Shown here one piece after another: positions 1 through 10,979 of a stretch of 64,000 nt of DNA. Position 1 is the first letter of the stretch. The number at the start of each line of letters is the position of its first letter. The notes under the pieces were generated by a model, which worked only from the letters and a program-made list of their open reading frames with translations, searched no databases and had not been told where the DNA came from. Origin of the DNA: Phialophora verrucosa (Eukaryota; Ascomycota; Eurotiomycetes; Chaetothyriales; Herpotrichiellaceae); assembly GCA_002099365.1 (NCBI GenBank), contig MSED01000001.1, positions 62,001 to 126,000 of the forward strand, read 5' to 3'. The position numbers and the translations under genes are program-made.

Positions 1-158
1 CTGAATAGCCTCTTCGTCACTCTCACCACAGACCGATATCCATTGCTAGATCAAACTTTCTCTCCCAGCTTTTGCGGCTATTCCCCCCCGTCTACCCAGA
101 TCATTCACACTTTACTCACGCGCCAAACACACCCACTCCTCGATTATTGAAAGATAAG

Positions 159-1127
159 ATGGCAACTACAGATCTTGATCAGCTGCTCATGATGGGCTTT
201 GAAAAAGAGCGGAGCGAAATGGCGCTGAAGAGCAGCGGGAATCGTAAGACGACTGTCACCTTCCTACACCTCTCATTCTAATGTTTTGTAGTCGCGGACG
301 CCATCGACTGGTTAGACGCAAACTCCTCGAAATCGATTGACGAAATCAAGGCTGAGAAGGAATCAGCAGCCGAGGCCAAAGCCGCACAAGAGGCCGAAGA
401 AGCAAAGAGCCTGGTCTGCAACGAGTGTGGGAAGAAATTCAGAGGCACTGCCCAAGCGGAATTCCACGCATCGAAATCCGGCCACACGGATTTTGCAGAG
501 TCCACCGAAGAGATCGCCCCCTTGACGGAAGAAGAAAAGGCGGCAAAACTGGCCGAGTTGAGGGAAAAGCTGGCGGCAAAACGAGCCGCCCAGTCGGAGC
601 AGGACAAGATCGACCAGAAGCGGAACGAGCAGATCAACCGCAAAAAGACCAAGGAGACGGAAGATCTTAAAGAGCAACTCAAGGTCAAGGAACAGCTGAA
701 GGAGGCGGAAAAGAAGAAAAGAGAAAAGCAAGAGGAGATCGAAGCCAAGAAGCGGATACAGGCAAAGATTGCCGCTGACAAGGAGGAGCGCAGACTGAAG
801 GCCGAACGAGAGAAGGCCCAACGGGCTGGACAGGCCCTTCCGGTCGCAGCAGAACCCGTTCCCGCAGCGGCTCCGACACAATCCAAGCCTGCTTCAGAGT
901 ACAAAGAGACGCGGTTGAGACTGCAGACGGCAAGTGGCAACATCATGAAGACCTTCCCAGTCGAGACGACGCTGTTCGAGGTGGCTGCCGCAGTAGGAGA
1001 GGAGATCGGGAGGGATGTCGAGAGTTTCACGCAGAATTTCCCCCGGAAGATTTTTGGCCAGGAATTCTTCGGGGAGAGCTTGAAGGACCTGAAGTTGGTG
1101 CCCAGTGCCAGCCTGATTGTTAAGTAG
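159..1127 (+). CDS. UBA/UBX domain protein with a C2H2 finger (UBXN1/SAKS1-like Cdc48 adaptor)
   Basis: Two exons (159-243, 292-1127; 48-nt intron GTAAG...TTGTAG) give a 306-residue protein. The intron splits the UBA domain: residues 4-40 carry the MGF loop and, after splicing, the end of the third helix (ADAIDWLD). A C2H2 finger follows (Cys71, Cys74, His87, His93), then a long charged Lys/Glu-rich coiled coil (about 105-200) and a C-terminal UBX domain (about 225-304) with the FPR turn that contacts Cdc48/p97. The UBA plus UBX arrangement is known for adaptors that deliver ubiquitinated substrates to Cdc48. The start is the first ATG of the spliced frame. It converges on the methyltransferase-like gene downstream. 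I am confident of the domains; the specific orthologue is inferred. Confidence 0.9.
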
Positions 1128-1476
1128 GTCTGATCTCGTTTGCCTCGCATTCTCGTTGGTGGGCCCAAAAAAGTCATTCATGGCGAAGGCGTTGGGGGTT
1201 GTGGGCTGCGCACTGGGCTGACGATGATTGAAAGGGAATACCCTTTACCCTGGTAGCGTGCCCGAGGCATTGACAACTGTGAAGGCAGATAGACAGAATA
1301 GATCTCCGTCTCGAGGTAGCTTGCTGCCAGTCTGGGGAGAGGTGACTTCGACAGAGGAGCATAAGACCAGTCCTTCACTCGGCCTGAAAAGCAGATGCGA
1401 GGCTTTCCCAGGCGAGAGTACATCTCTCTCTCCACCCACTTCCTCTTCCTCTTTTCTTCCGCCCAAATTTCCTTCT
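1128..1476. other. Convergent 3' intergenic region
   Basis: Shared 3' region of two convergent genes. Open frames here are short and overlap the neighbours in other frames. I see no gene, repeat or structured RNA. Confidence 0.6.
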
Positions 1477-2652
1477 TCATCCTCCCCCGTTGCTCTCCGC
1501 CACCTTCCCCCGCCTAAACACGAACAGCGCGTCATCCTTTCCCGCAAAGCTCGGCAGCGGCACCTGCGCAACCTTGCGCCACTCTTCCTTCTCCATGCTC
1601 ATGTACTCGTCGACCATCATGTCCTTGAAGCCAGTGTATCCGTTCCCGTTCTGCGTGCCCGCCACGCAAATGACGTCGCCGGCGTAAGCGTCGAGGACGC
1701 GCCTCGTAAAGTCGCCGCCCACGATCGGATAGACCAGCAACAAGACCATGTTGGGACACCCGGAGCGTTTGCGCAGGTATTGCACTCCGTCCGTGACGGC
1801 CGTGTCGGCAATCCACGTCGTGCGCCAGCGAGATTGCCCGCTGTCCACGGCCACGGCGGGAACACCGAGCCGACGGAGCATCAGGGTCCAGTACCCGTTG
1901 CCGCTGCCCATGTCCAGCACGCCGCCGCGGCCGTGGGCGGATTTCGAGATGATCTGCAGGGCTTCCCACGACGGCACGACGCAGCCGAAGTGGTGCATGT
2001 ACACAGGCAGGACGTGGTGCGAGGTCTTGACGAGGGCAGTGTGAGCGTTGGGGCCGGCGTATTCAAGGGCCATGCAGGAATAGGCCCAAAAGTCAAGCGA
2101 TGGGTTTTCGTGGCCTTTGGCCGTGGCTGAGGGTTTGAACTTCGGGACAGTTATGGAGGGGTCGAGATGGCGTTTAGCCTGAAGATACTCTGCCACTGTG
2201 GCCCGGAGTGACCCCTTCTTTGCATTCGCCGAGAGGGATTTCAAACTGTTGGCGGCGGCTTTTGTCGGGTCGAACAGTGCAATGTATGCTTGGATATCCG
2301 TTATGGGCGGGTAACCTGCTGTCTGTAGTCCTGGCTGGCCTGCAATTGCTGCCTTCGCGTTTGCTTCCTCACTTTGCGCCTCAGCTGGCTCGACGTACCA
2401 ATCGTGTAAACCGTTTGCTCGTCCCGCACGAACGGCTGCCTCCGCCTGAGCAAGATTAACGCTCGCCGTGGCGTGATACGTAAAGCTGTCGCCTTGGGGC
2501 AGCTCAAAGGCTGACGTTAGTGCTGCCCGGAATTCATTTTCTTTCAGGTGTGAGTGAACTTTATCCCAAGTCTCGGGATTGGTGTTGTCGAAGAGATGGG
2601 ACGGTGCCCATGTCTTTGAACCGTCGGTGATAGCCGGCGGAGACGGGGCCAT
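1477..2652 (-). CDS. Uncharacterised methyltransferase-fold protein
   Basis: A single exon of 391 residues starting at the ATG at 2652. The C-terminal half has a Rossmann-type class I SAM-methyltransferase signature, motif I VLDMGSGNGYW from residue 245, followed by an acidic strand end (AVAVDSG) and a later strand (NMVLLLVYPIVGGDF), consistent with a seven-stranded fold. The N-terminal 230 residues are soluble, mostly helical and match nothing I recognise. No signal peptide or membrane segment is visible. The loop usually holding an NPPY-type catalytic motif is replaced by VYPIVGG, so a DNA/RNA N-methyltransferase is unlikely; a small-molecule or protein methyltransferase, or a non-catalytic relative, remains possible. 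Substrate unknown. About 300 bp separate its start from the 3' end of the amylase gene, on the same strand. Confidence 0.75.
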   Translation of the reverse strand: MAPSPPAITDGSKTWAPSHLFDNTNPETWDKVHSHLKENEFRAALTSAFELPQGDSFTYHATASVNLAQAEAAVRAGRANGLHDWYVEPAEAQSEEANAKAAIAGQPGLQTAGYPPITDIQAYIALFDPTKAAANSLKSLSANAKKGSLRATVAEYLQAKRHLDPSITVPKFKPSATAKGHENPSLDFWAYSCMALEYAGPNAHTALVKTSHHVLPVYMHHFGCVVPSWEALQIISKSAHGRGGVLDMGSGNGYWTLMLRRLGVPAVAVDSGQSRWRTTWIADTAVTDGVQYLRKRSGCPNMVLLLVYPIVGGDFTRRVLDAYAGDVICVAGTQNGNGYTGFKDMMVDEYMSMEKEEWRKVAQVPLPSFAGKDDALFVFRRGKVAESNGGG

Positions 2653-2950
2653 CTGCTATACTGCTACGGCACAAGTCAGCAATATGGCAACATTCCTCAC
2701 GTGGGGGACGAGTAGACTGTAGCAATGTTTGAGAATTGTGGATAGCAGTGGAGAGCCTGGACGTTGCGGAGTAGAAATCGAGAAGGAATGACGACAGTCA
2801 GCTATATCATGCAAACCTACAAGGCTGAAGGCTTGGGGGTTGGCCGTGAGGGTTGGGGGGTACGGAGGCTTCCATCGACGACAATCTCACCCCTTCGGCG
2901 CGTCCTCCAATAGCAATCCGCCTCCTGACTTCGTTCACCAGACTGTCAAG

Positions 2951-4914
2951 TCACTCATAGATTCTATCGTTGAATTTCCCAAACCTCTCTCTCCCGGGTG
3001 CGTCCTTCTTCACAAAGACACTGACGCTGCATGACCCGACAGGAAACGTCCCAAAGCCGTCGTCTCCAATATGCACCTCCACAGACTCCCAGCCCAAGAT
3101 GTCGGTCCAGATCTCTCCCTTGTGTTCAGTTCCGACATACATCCGAATCTCACCCATCTCTGCATTGGACAGTACAACGGCACAGCCATTTGGCCTGTCC
3201 CAAGTTCCGCGTCTGACCCATCCGATTAAATTGGGTCTGTCCATGTAGTCGTTGAGTTCTCCGTAAGCGTAGAGCTTTCGAGCCAGAACCATATCTGGGA
3301 TCTTTCCACCAGCCGACGGACCTCGCCAGCCGTTAGGAACGCCGCCTTTGATGCCATAGATGTTGCCGTAGAAGACACATGGGTAGCCGTCGATCCGAAG
3401 AAGGATAAGCGCGTGGGCAAGAGGAATGAACCAATCTGCGACGTCGATCTGCAGCGCCTGGCTCGGTTGCGTGTCATGATTCATGACCAATGTGACGCTG
3501 TTCCACGGTTCGACTTGGGTCAGAGTGCCGTCCCAGACGCTTCGCAGATCAGCTCGTTCGGTCATTGAGACTCGGCGGAAAGCCTCGACTAATGGAGCGT
3601 CAAACAAAGTGAACTTGTGGTGCATTTTGTCTAGATAAGCCGTAAGTGAGTCTCGAGAGGTCTTCCAGAACTCGCCGACGCAGAAAGTGTCTGGCCCGAG
3701 CTGCTTGTCTAAATTTTGGATGAATTCGAGGAGAAACCCCTCCGAGTAGTGCTGCTCTGGTCAGCACCGACATGTTCTCCGAGACACAGGGCGACTTGCC
3801 TTGATTGCATCAAAGCGGAACCCATTGAGACCCAACTCCTTCGACACCCATGGACCCCAGTTCTTTACATCAGTCCGCACTTCGGGATGTGCATAGTCCA
3901 CTATCGGATCGGAAAGTCAGCGTTTGCAACAGGTGACGCTTAAGAAAAAAAGCCTTTTAACATGGGCCGCGATGAGAGCAAGTCAACACCACTGGGATGA
4001 AGCAGAAGGACATACAATCGGCGAACATGAGAAAGTCTGAACTGGTTAGCAGGGGGACTACTCCAGAGCTGTTGTAGACGAACCGTAGTTCCCTCGCTCA
4101 TTGTCGACGTCAGTTGCAAAGTGTTTGTTCTCTCCCAGGATCCTGTAGATAGCAGTTTCTTTGGTTCTTTGATCGTAGTCGGTCGCCGAGAAATGGTACC
4201 AATGGTATTTCTGGTTGCTGTACTTGTCTCTGCCTGGGAAATCGAAGCCTACCCATGCATCGATGTCGTAGGGTCCTGAGATATCGTGAGTGCGGTCTGT
4301 CCTCGTCAGTGCTGCACCGAGTTCAGGTTATGCGCTTCATACTATTCGGGTCGACCTTGACTACTTTGGTCGTCTCCCAATTGTCCGCGCCAGCCTTGTG
4401 ATTCAGGACAGCGTCCATGTATAGGCCGATCCCGAGCTCGTCCGTCTTCTTGCACACCTGCAGCAGCTCTTCCTTGGTACCCCATTTCGTTCCGACAGAG
4501 CCCTTTGCATTGAACTCTCCCAGATCGTACAGGTCATAGATATCGTAGCCGTTCCCCTCTGGCGACGAAGCCTTACAAGCTGGAGGTATCCAGATGTTGT
4601 CGATACCAATCTTCTTCAGCTCCGGCAGGGCATGAAGCAGGCGTTGCCAGTGTTTGTGGTCGGCGGGAACATACCACTCAAAGAACTGGAGCATCGTGAA
4701 GTTCTCAGGAGTGGGTTCGCGTCCATCGTCGGCTCTGGCTTCAAAGAGTCCTAGACATGTTTGGTCAGCAGCAGGAAGGGTGTCGCGCGAAGAATAGGCT
4801 CCGTCTGAGAGCCTGTCGGGGCCATCGAGTACCTGGGAACTTCTTGCCAACACCAAACTTCCCCGCTACACGGTTGAAGAAGGCTTTACGCTTGTCAAAG
4901 TCGTGCGAGGCCAT
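2951..4914 (-). CDS. Intracellular alpha-amylase (GH13, Amy1-like)
   Basis: Six exons (4833-4914, 4343-4750, 4084-4296, 4016-4036, 3800-3900, 2951-3751) join in frame to 541 residues. The GH13 set is complete: nucleophile Asp272 in GFRFDAIK, acid/base Glu302 in GEFW, and transition-state Asp368 in MNHDTQ. The N-terminus (MASHDFDKRKAFF) has no signal peptide, so the enzyme should be cytoplasmic, like the GH13_5 amylases that fungi use in glycogen or alpha-glucan metabolism (Histoplasma Amy1 is the known example). Exon 4 is only 21 nt and encodes the DFLMFAD turn. The intron at 3752-3799 has a GC donor (AAG|GCAAGT) and AG acceptor. A direct read-through of either would break the conserved frame. 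The alternative is maltooligosaccharide specificity rather than starch; sequence alone cannot decide. Confidence 0.93.
3752..3799 (-). other. GC-AG intron in the amylase gene
   Basis: On the minus strand the donor reads AG|GCAAGT and the acceptor GAGCAG|CAC. Splicing joins AIK to HYS, reproducing the conserved DAIKH motif of GH13 where the His follows the nucleophile helix. No GT donor in this stretch restores that motif. Confidence 0.8.
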
Positions 4915-5561
4915 GGTTGTAACTAGGTGGGATGGTGGGTGGTTCGCCAGAAGTTCCCAAGTGACAGGAGGAGCAGTTTTCACAGCTTATCAGCTCAACT
5001 GGAGGGCAAGAGGCATGGTAGCAAGGCAAGAGCTGAGCTGAAAGTCAAACACATGGCTAAGCATCGAATGGCTGTGGGCAACCACGCCACGGTGAGTGCG
5101 AGCCGCGGGGGCGATACGATCGCAATTGCCATGTGAAGGCCACCAAGTTCATCGCGTGGGATGCCCGATTCAAGAGAAAATGGTGTCTTCAGCCACCGGA
5201 GACAGTGGTCTTGTTCTTGAATCAGCATGGACATCTCGTGTTTGGATCTCGCGTTTGTGGGCTAGACCTGCACAAATCGGACATGGAGGCGGGGAAACAA
5301 GTTTCGCAGGCAGCGATTGAATTGATGGCTGGCTCAAATCCCCCTGTGTTTCTTATCCTGAGCATCTTCCGTAGCCTGCCAGCAAGCGGTGAGGCTAGCT
5401 GAAAGTCTTCCGAGATATCAGCAAGCATCAGAGCTGAAAAATCATACCGATGACTGGGTCATTTATCCTACTGGCAACTACCGTACCAGACTGGAAAGAG
5501 TTTAGAAGCCATCAACCGAGCGCTTCGCTAAAGATAATTACAGTCCAGACAAACACCAGCA
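4915..5561. promoter_or_regulatory. Upstream region of the amylase gene
   Basis: 647 bp between the amylase start and the 3' end of the BTB gene, both on the minus strand. It must hold the amylase promoter and the BTB terminator. Several small open frames occur on both strands but none shows family similarity or intron-bounded extension. Confidence 0.5.
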
Positions 5562-6959
5562 CTACGACCCAGATGACATGCCCAGGCTTCCATGGTTTTT
5601 TTCACAGAGACCCTCGCCACCATTTCCACGGCCCATGCTCATGCTCAATCTCTTCGCCATCTTCTTCTTCTGCTTCTTGGACAATTTGCCATTTCCAGCT
5701 TCCGGCACTGCCGTCACGATTGCCTTCACACTGCTCTTCTCTGCCATGCTTCCGTTCACCTGGGGTATAGCCACAAGGTTCTCCCGATCACTCGAGAGGG
5801 ACTCTGGGTACAATGACTCCTCAGCAGCGGACGCTGGTCTGGCCCCGTTGGCGTGGGGTGTTTCAGACCCATCTGCCTCTTCGTGTGCTCCCTCCGCATC
5901 CTCCGACTCGACGTGTCCATTCATACCGAGACCGTTAACCAAGTTTCCGTTGACTTTTTCAGGCTCTGCCTGTTCGAGTGGAGACTCTTCGACGGACAGC
6001 TCTTCGACTGCTGTTTCCCCGTATGCTGCATCTTCAACTGCTTCTGCCTCGTATGCTACTTCTTCAGCCGCTGCTTCCACTGCTGCTTCCTCGTCTGCTT
6101 CTTCTTCAACCGTTGCCTCCGCGAATGCTGGTTTGAAGACTGTATCTGGCTCTGACTCTGCCACATATAACTCTGGCTCTTCAACTGTTGGCTCTTGCTC
6201 TTGGACTGCTGCCTCCTCCAGAACTACCTCTGCAGCATCATCTAGCGGTGGTGGCTTTTCGTCTTCCAACTTCTCGAATTCCTGCTCCTGCTTGATATTC
6301 TCCTCCCAATCCGGATAGCAATCGGCTTCAGCAAAGGGACACCCATCACAAAGACCCTCTTGCCGTTTGATGCCATCGTGATTATGGAATCGGCACACTC
6401 CCGACAAGTAGTCTTGACGAACCCACTCCTTGTCCCCAGCCCTGAGGTAATCCCATCCAAGGTCGCGGTTGTTTCTGAATGTCTTTTCCCATTCTTCGCC
6501 GGCGATGACCGTTCGCGAGAGCTGTCCCAACGCGGCCTTAACCACTCCCCGTAACGGGCTGTCGGGTTCTGTGGCTTGGTAGATGGCGTCCACAATGGTC
6601 GCTTGCAATTGCCATTCACCACTGGCAAGATTCGCCCGCACTTTGTCCGTGACTTGGTTGCTGAGGGCGGAGATTTGGTATTTCCAGGCGAAAATCCCAA
6701 GATCGACAACCTCGGTGAAATTCAGACTGTCTTCCAGGTGGGGGTCGGGTCGATTACTCCAGATGAAGAATTCCGTCAAGGTTTGTAAAGCGGTGTCGGC
6801 AAGGGGGATCGCCTTGCCATTGTGTAGCTCGATTCGCTCCTGGAGGGTCCGCGAGCGTCGTCGGAGAAGTTCTTGAGGGATCAGAAACGAGCCCTCGCTT
6901 GAGGTCGTATCTTCACCGACGACTAACTCGACTCGAGGACTCTGACACCACCTAGACAT
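5562..6959 (-). CDS. BTB/POZ domain protein with acidic repeat tail
   Basis: One exon, 465 residues. Residues about 8-105 fit the fungal BTB/POZ fold (VELVVGED strand, FLIPQELLRRRS helix, then DLGIFAWKYQI), a dimerisation module used in Cul3 adaptors and transcription regulators. A cysteine/histidine cluster follows (Cys189, His192, His194, Cys204, Cys207, Cys214) and could bind a metal. Residues about 235-340 are very acidic, with near-repeats of EEAAVE/EEVAYE type, and the C-terminus ends in a basic KKQKKKMAKR stretch that may be a nuclear signal. The ATG at 6957-6959 lies just before the domain; an extra upstream exon is possible, but I found no phase-compatible donor. Partners and role are unknown. 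Confidence 0.8.
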   Translation of the reverse strand: MSRWCQSPRVELVVGEDTTSSEGSFLIPQELLRRRSRTLQERIELHNGKAIPLADTALQTLTEFFIWSNRPDPHLEDSLNFTEVVDLGIFAWKYQISALSNQVTDKVRANLASGEWQLQATIVDAIYQATEPDSPLRGVVKAALGQLSRTVIAGEEWEKTFRNNRDLGWDYLRAGDKEWVRQDYLSGVCRFHNHDGIKRQEGLCDGCPFAEADCYPDWEENIKQEQEFEKLEDEKPPPLDDAAEVVLEEAAVQEQEPTVEEPELYVAESEPDTVFKPAFAEATVEEEADEEAAVEAAAEEVAYEAEAVEDAAYGETAVEELSVEESPLEQAEPEKVNGNLVNGLGMNGHVESEDAEGAHEEADGSETPHANGARPASAAEESLYPESLSSDRENLVAIPQVNGSMAEKSSVKAIVTAVPEAGNGKLSKKQKKKMAKRLSMSMGRGNGGEGLCEKNHGSLGMSSGS

Positions 6960-8571
6960 TTGTCAGTCAATGTTGGTAGCGAAAGCAATCGTATGGTGTA
7001 CTTGCCGAACGTATAGTCGGCGGTTACGGGGATCCATCGTTCACGGACAGCCGTCCTCAGCACGAGAGTGTGAAGGCCGTACAGAGGCAGAAGGAGATCC
7101 AGACCTGAGATGGCAATAGAAATACCCCAGAACTCATGGTACCTCCTCTAGAGCCTCAACATTTGGCACACACCGACTTACCACATGAATCCGCTCAACG
7201 GCCTGATCAACAGAGAAAATGCGCTGGTAGACTGTGAGTGGCCCAAGAAGTGAGGCTGCGTTCTTTGTGCTTGACGATGCAGCGCCATGCATGTTGGTGA
7301 TTCACTGACTCCTCGGCCATTGTCCAATACCCAGCTGTTCGAATGGCTCCTGCTATGCGAGAACGTCCCAGACTCTTCTCCCGGGGTTGTGCTTATCGCC
7401 GGCATTGGCCATGAGCCCTTCGAGGCTTCTAGGCCTTCTCGTGGATATGACCACAAATTTCTCAAGTGCATGGAAGCAGGGGCCAGCAGCGAAGCAGCCA
7501 ACCCTGCTTTTTATCACACGGGAACTGCAATGTCAACCGGTAGTGATGTGGCAGATTGTGCATGCCAGTATCTCCCAATGAGCATGGAGCACCTTTTCCA
7601 AGCTCTGGGCGAGACGGTAAGAGCAAAATCGATCCAGCGGATCCAGCAATTGGCGCTGGAAGGGCTCCGGTTCGCGGACTCGCCTCAAACGGAAGCAATT
7701 CCATCCTTCTAGAAGCGGCTGTCTCTGGCGACCTGCTGTGTATGCCCGTACGAGACACTCCATTGATTCTCGGATGTGTAGTTGAATCCTAAAAAGCAAC
7801 CAGAAGTAGCTTCGCCAATTCCTTGCGTAAGCGCATGCCTTGCACAGTCTCGAGAGGAGCTTGGCTTTGACGCAAGTCGCCAGGCTCAACGAACTGCAGC
7901 TATGATTGACTGCTTTACTGATCGGGTGCCCAGATTGATGTCCCACAGACTTCGTGTCCCACTTTGGGTGCTAGTCATGCACGTACAGCGTGGCACCTTT
8001 AGTCCACCTGCTCGGATCAAGCGACCATCCCTACAATTTGGGTTGCCGAAAGAGTCAGAAAATGGGTGAGCGCACGGTGGGATCTCCAGCACAATGCGAG
8101 CCCAGTGCAAGGCAACTGGAGATGAAATTCTCTGAACAGGTCCAATCCATGCAGGTGTGGTGCCCAACTTGGGGCTGCTGGGTCAAACGAAGCGTAATGT
8201 AATGCAGTGCAGGCTGAGCATGGCGTCCGAAATGCAGCAGCATCCCGCGGGGATCGCTCACATGTTCAAGACTGAAGGAGGATTGCGAAACAAAGCTGAA
8301 ATGAAACCTGCAGGGTTCGAGCCGTTCCAGCAGACCGAGCACGCCGGCTGTACGGAGTGCCCACGCTGGGCTAATATGCGAAACTTAATCGAAGCCTACG
8401 CCTCGGAGCGCCGATCCACATAGGCAAAGCAGGAGTAGCTAGTGTCCCGCATACATTGCATATCTTGTGTACCGAGACACAATGAGAACAGTAACGCGGA
8501 AGAAAGAAAATGAAATGCATACCCTGCGAGAACCCATGGTTGCAGATAGACAGGCGCAAAGGGATCTCCTG
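6960..8571. other. 1.6-kb intergenic region, no supported gene
   Basis: Promoter side of the BTB gene and 3' side of the ArgRS-like gene. Open frames up to 141 codons exist on both strands (for example plus strand 7287-7712) but they overlap one another, use non-family sequence and show no splice-linked extension. I see no repeat or RNA gene. Confidence 0.5.
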
Positions 8572-10553
8572 TCAAGTCGCCAAGGGAGCCAACCCCAGCA
8601 TCCTCATGCCATTCTCCAGCGTCTGTCGCAAGCATTCATAAAGAGCCAACCTAGCAAGGTTTTGAGCGGAAGAACCTTCAGCCTCATTCTCCTCTTCCCA
8701 GATGTTGGGCATCTGATCAAGGACCGTGAAAAGGAAGGTCAAGACATGAGAGGGATCCAACTTTGTGCAGGCCCATGTCCGCACGGTACTCGGAAATTGG
8801 ATGAGAAGCCTCAGCGTATCGGCGTAGGGATTGTCCTCTCCTTCAAAGAGGCTGTAGTCCGTAGTTTCGAGCTCAGCAGGATCTATGTTGACGCCGCGGA
8901 GTCTGGTACTGAGAATAGTGTACCATTTCTGTAGGCTCAGACCCGTGTAATCGCTCCCGGTCGCCATTTTATTGGGGTCGAAGTCGACGGCGCTCACTCG
9001 TTTGGATGAGAGCTCGTCAACCATGAGATTCATGACACCAAGAGCATCTGCCACATTATCGATATCGTGTCCAAAGAAGTGGCCTGAAGCGTCCTGCTCC
9101 GTTTCAAGTGCGAGCCTGGTTGCATCTCGGCATTGATCCAAGATATCGCCCAAAGTTGCGCCGATCGCCCCATCTTTTGCTGACACGCCATGGACGTTGC
9201 CGAAGCTGAAATGTTCAAGCTTGGAAGCGAGATCTGAGCGATCCATCAGCTCGAGCGCTTTGAAGACCAGCTGAAAATGCTTGCTCTGCCGGCCCGACAC
9301 GACGTAGAACATTTTGTCAAATGAGTGCTTCCTGCTGCGTTCCAGCGCGGCAGCAATGTCCCTCAGCAGGTAGGTCGTTGTGCCGTCCGAAGATCGAGCC
9401 TTGACGGTTCCCAGGCCCTTCTCCTCGGGTTTGCTGAACTCGATGGCCCAGCCTTCGTGGGTTTCGTGGTAGTACCCATTCTCCTTCAATGTGTTCTCGA
9501 CCTCTTCGATGGTTTCTTTTGTGACTTGTGACTCGCCAGAGTATTCGTCGAACTGGATTCCCAGGCGATCGTACAACTCGGCGTACTTTGTCACGCACAA
9601 CTCGCGGAACCTTTTCCACAAGTCCAAGACGTCTGGGTCGCCATCTTCCAGCTTTTTGCAGTATTGGTCTCTTTCTGCTTCCATCTCAGTGACTTCAGGC
9701 ACGCTACCATCTCCCTGGTCCTCGTGAGTCATCTTGAGAGCCTCCTGTTGCTCTTTCAAGAGCTGCTCGGTCCGGGTGTAGACATCCAGCAGGTGTTTGA
9801 GCGGATCAGCCTCCAAACCGGCCTCTGAGCCGAACTTTGACCAGCCAGCAGCGAGGAGTCCAATAGGCTTTCCCCAGTCTCCGAGGAAATTGATTCTGTA
9901 TACATCCCATCCCATATTCTCGTATATGGATGCCACAAAGGTCCCAATAATGGTACTGCGCAAGTGAAGGCCATCAAAAGCTTTTCCGAGGTTGGGTGAC
10001 GAAAATTCGACAACAACTTTCCGCTTTTTCGTCTCTGGTGTGTCGATGGTCGAGTCTACACCAGACACATTTTTGCCGTAGAGGGATCCGCGGTCGAGGA
10101 TATACCGAATGGCAAAGCGAGCGAGGGTGGAGTTGGCGAAGTAGAATAAAAGATTAATCCCGTCATTGACTGGATATCCAAACAACGGGGACGGTATCCA
10201 CTGGGAAGAGGTCAGTCGATGAACAGCAGTGGCAGGCAGGGACTATCTCGGAACAGCGGACAAGTACCCACTCTTTGCTGTAAGTCTGCTGCCAACTCTT
10301 GTGGCTGGAAGCCCTTGAGTCGAAGACGAGGTGTTATAACCATTAGGTGGCTCATATCACCAGCCCAGGCGATGGATTTGTAGGCCACATTGACTTCGCA
10401 TTGGGTGACCTGCGCCAAAAGATCGGCGAGATGCGAGAAGCAGATAGCAAGGGGGTCGCTGTCGATGTCAGTCGATATCAACGCAAGGCTCTGGCTTGAG
10501 ATGCCGATGGAATCAAGGAAGCCTTGAAGGCCTTCGCTCGACGTTGTGGTCAT
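8572..10553 (-). CDS. Arginyl-tRNA synthetase-like protein with altered catalytic motifs
   Basis: Two exons (10272-10553, 8572-10200; intron 10201-10271, donor GTGGGT) give 636 residues. The order is that of eukaryotic/fungal ArgRS: an N-terminal Add1-like domain (1-95), a class I Rossmann core, and a DALR anticodon-binding helical domain ending in NGMRMLGL. The core has SSPN, LRSTIIG, NFLGDWGK, YSGESQV and DGTTTYLLRD at the expected places. The catalytic signatures differ: the HIGH-type HAGH is FDGLH (Asp170, His173), the KMSK-region GMSTRKG is GVSAKDG (432-438), and the conserved GDTGP stretch is missing. It is therefore a divergent paralogue, perhaps with changed or lost aminoacylation. 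No mitochondrial presequence is evident. A housekeeping copy would be expected elsewhere in the genome. Confidence 0.85.
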
Positions 10554-10979
10554 CGTCGCTCAGTACGACTACACGAAGTCGGCAAAACACAGTCCTGGAT
10601 GTGGGATGCTGGCCATGAAGTACTTCCAGGAGGAGATTGTGTGGCGCCTCGGTGAGGCTGGCGAATCAGACGATGCCACCATTCAGTCAGGCAGATGGTG
10701 AGGGTGATGGTGAGGCGAGGAGCGCCGCCTGGCATGCCATAGACGAGCCCCTGATTCGTCGACTCTGTACCGATTCGACCATGCTCTTCGCACCGTAGCT
10801 CTTCGTCAGGTTCACAGCACCCTTAGCTTCGTTGGTGCAGGTTGCGAGCTTGGTACAAGCTTTCCTGCCTGCTTTCCAACGACATGGCGCCCACCCAGTT
10901 GTCCTTCCCATTACGATACGATGTGTAGATGTCTGATGGAAGGTTGCCTGTGATGAACAGAGTGACACTAATGGAAGAA
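10554..10979. promoter_or_regulatory. Upstream region of the ArgRS-like gene
   Basis: 426 bp between the ArgRS-like start and the stop of the CorA-like gene, same strand. Short overlapping open frames only; no recognisable element. Confidence 0.45.

Noticed and set aside
5578..6318. 246-codon plus-strand frame inside the BTB gene, Ser/Ala-rich.
   Set aside because: It is the antisense of the acidic Glu/Ala repeat tract and has no independent support.
7287..7712. 141-codon plus-strand frame between the BTB and ArgRS-like genes.
   Set aside because: No family character and overlapped by similar-length frames on the other strand.
8312..8335. GGTTCGAGCC resembling a tRNA B box.
   Set aside because: The flanking five bases cannot pair as a T stem, and no acceptor stem or A box is found upstream.
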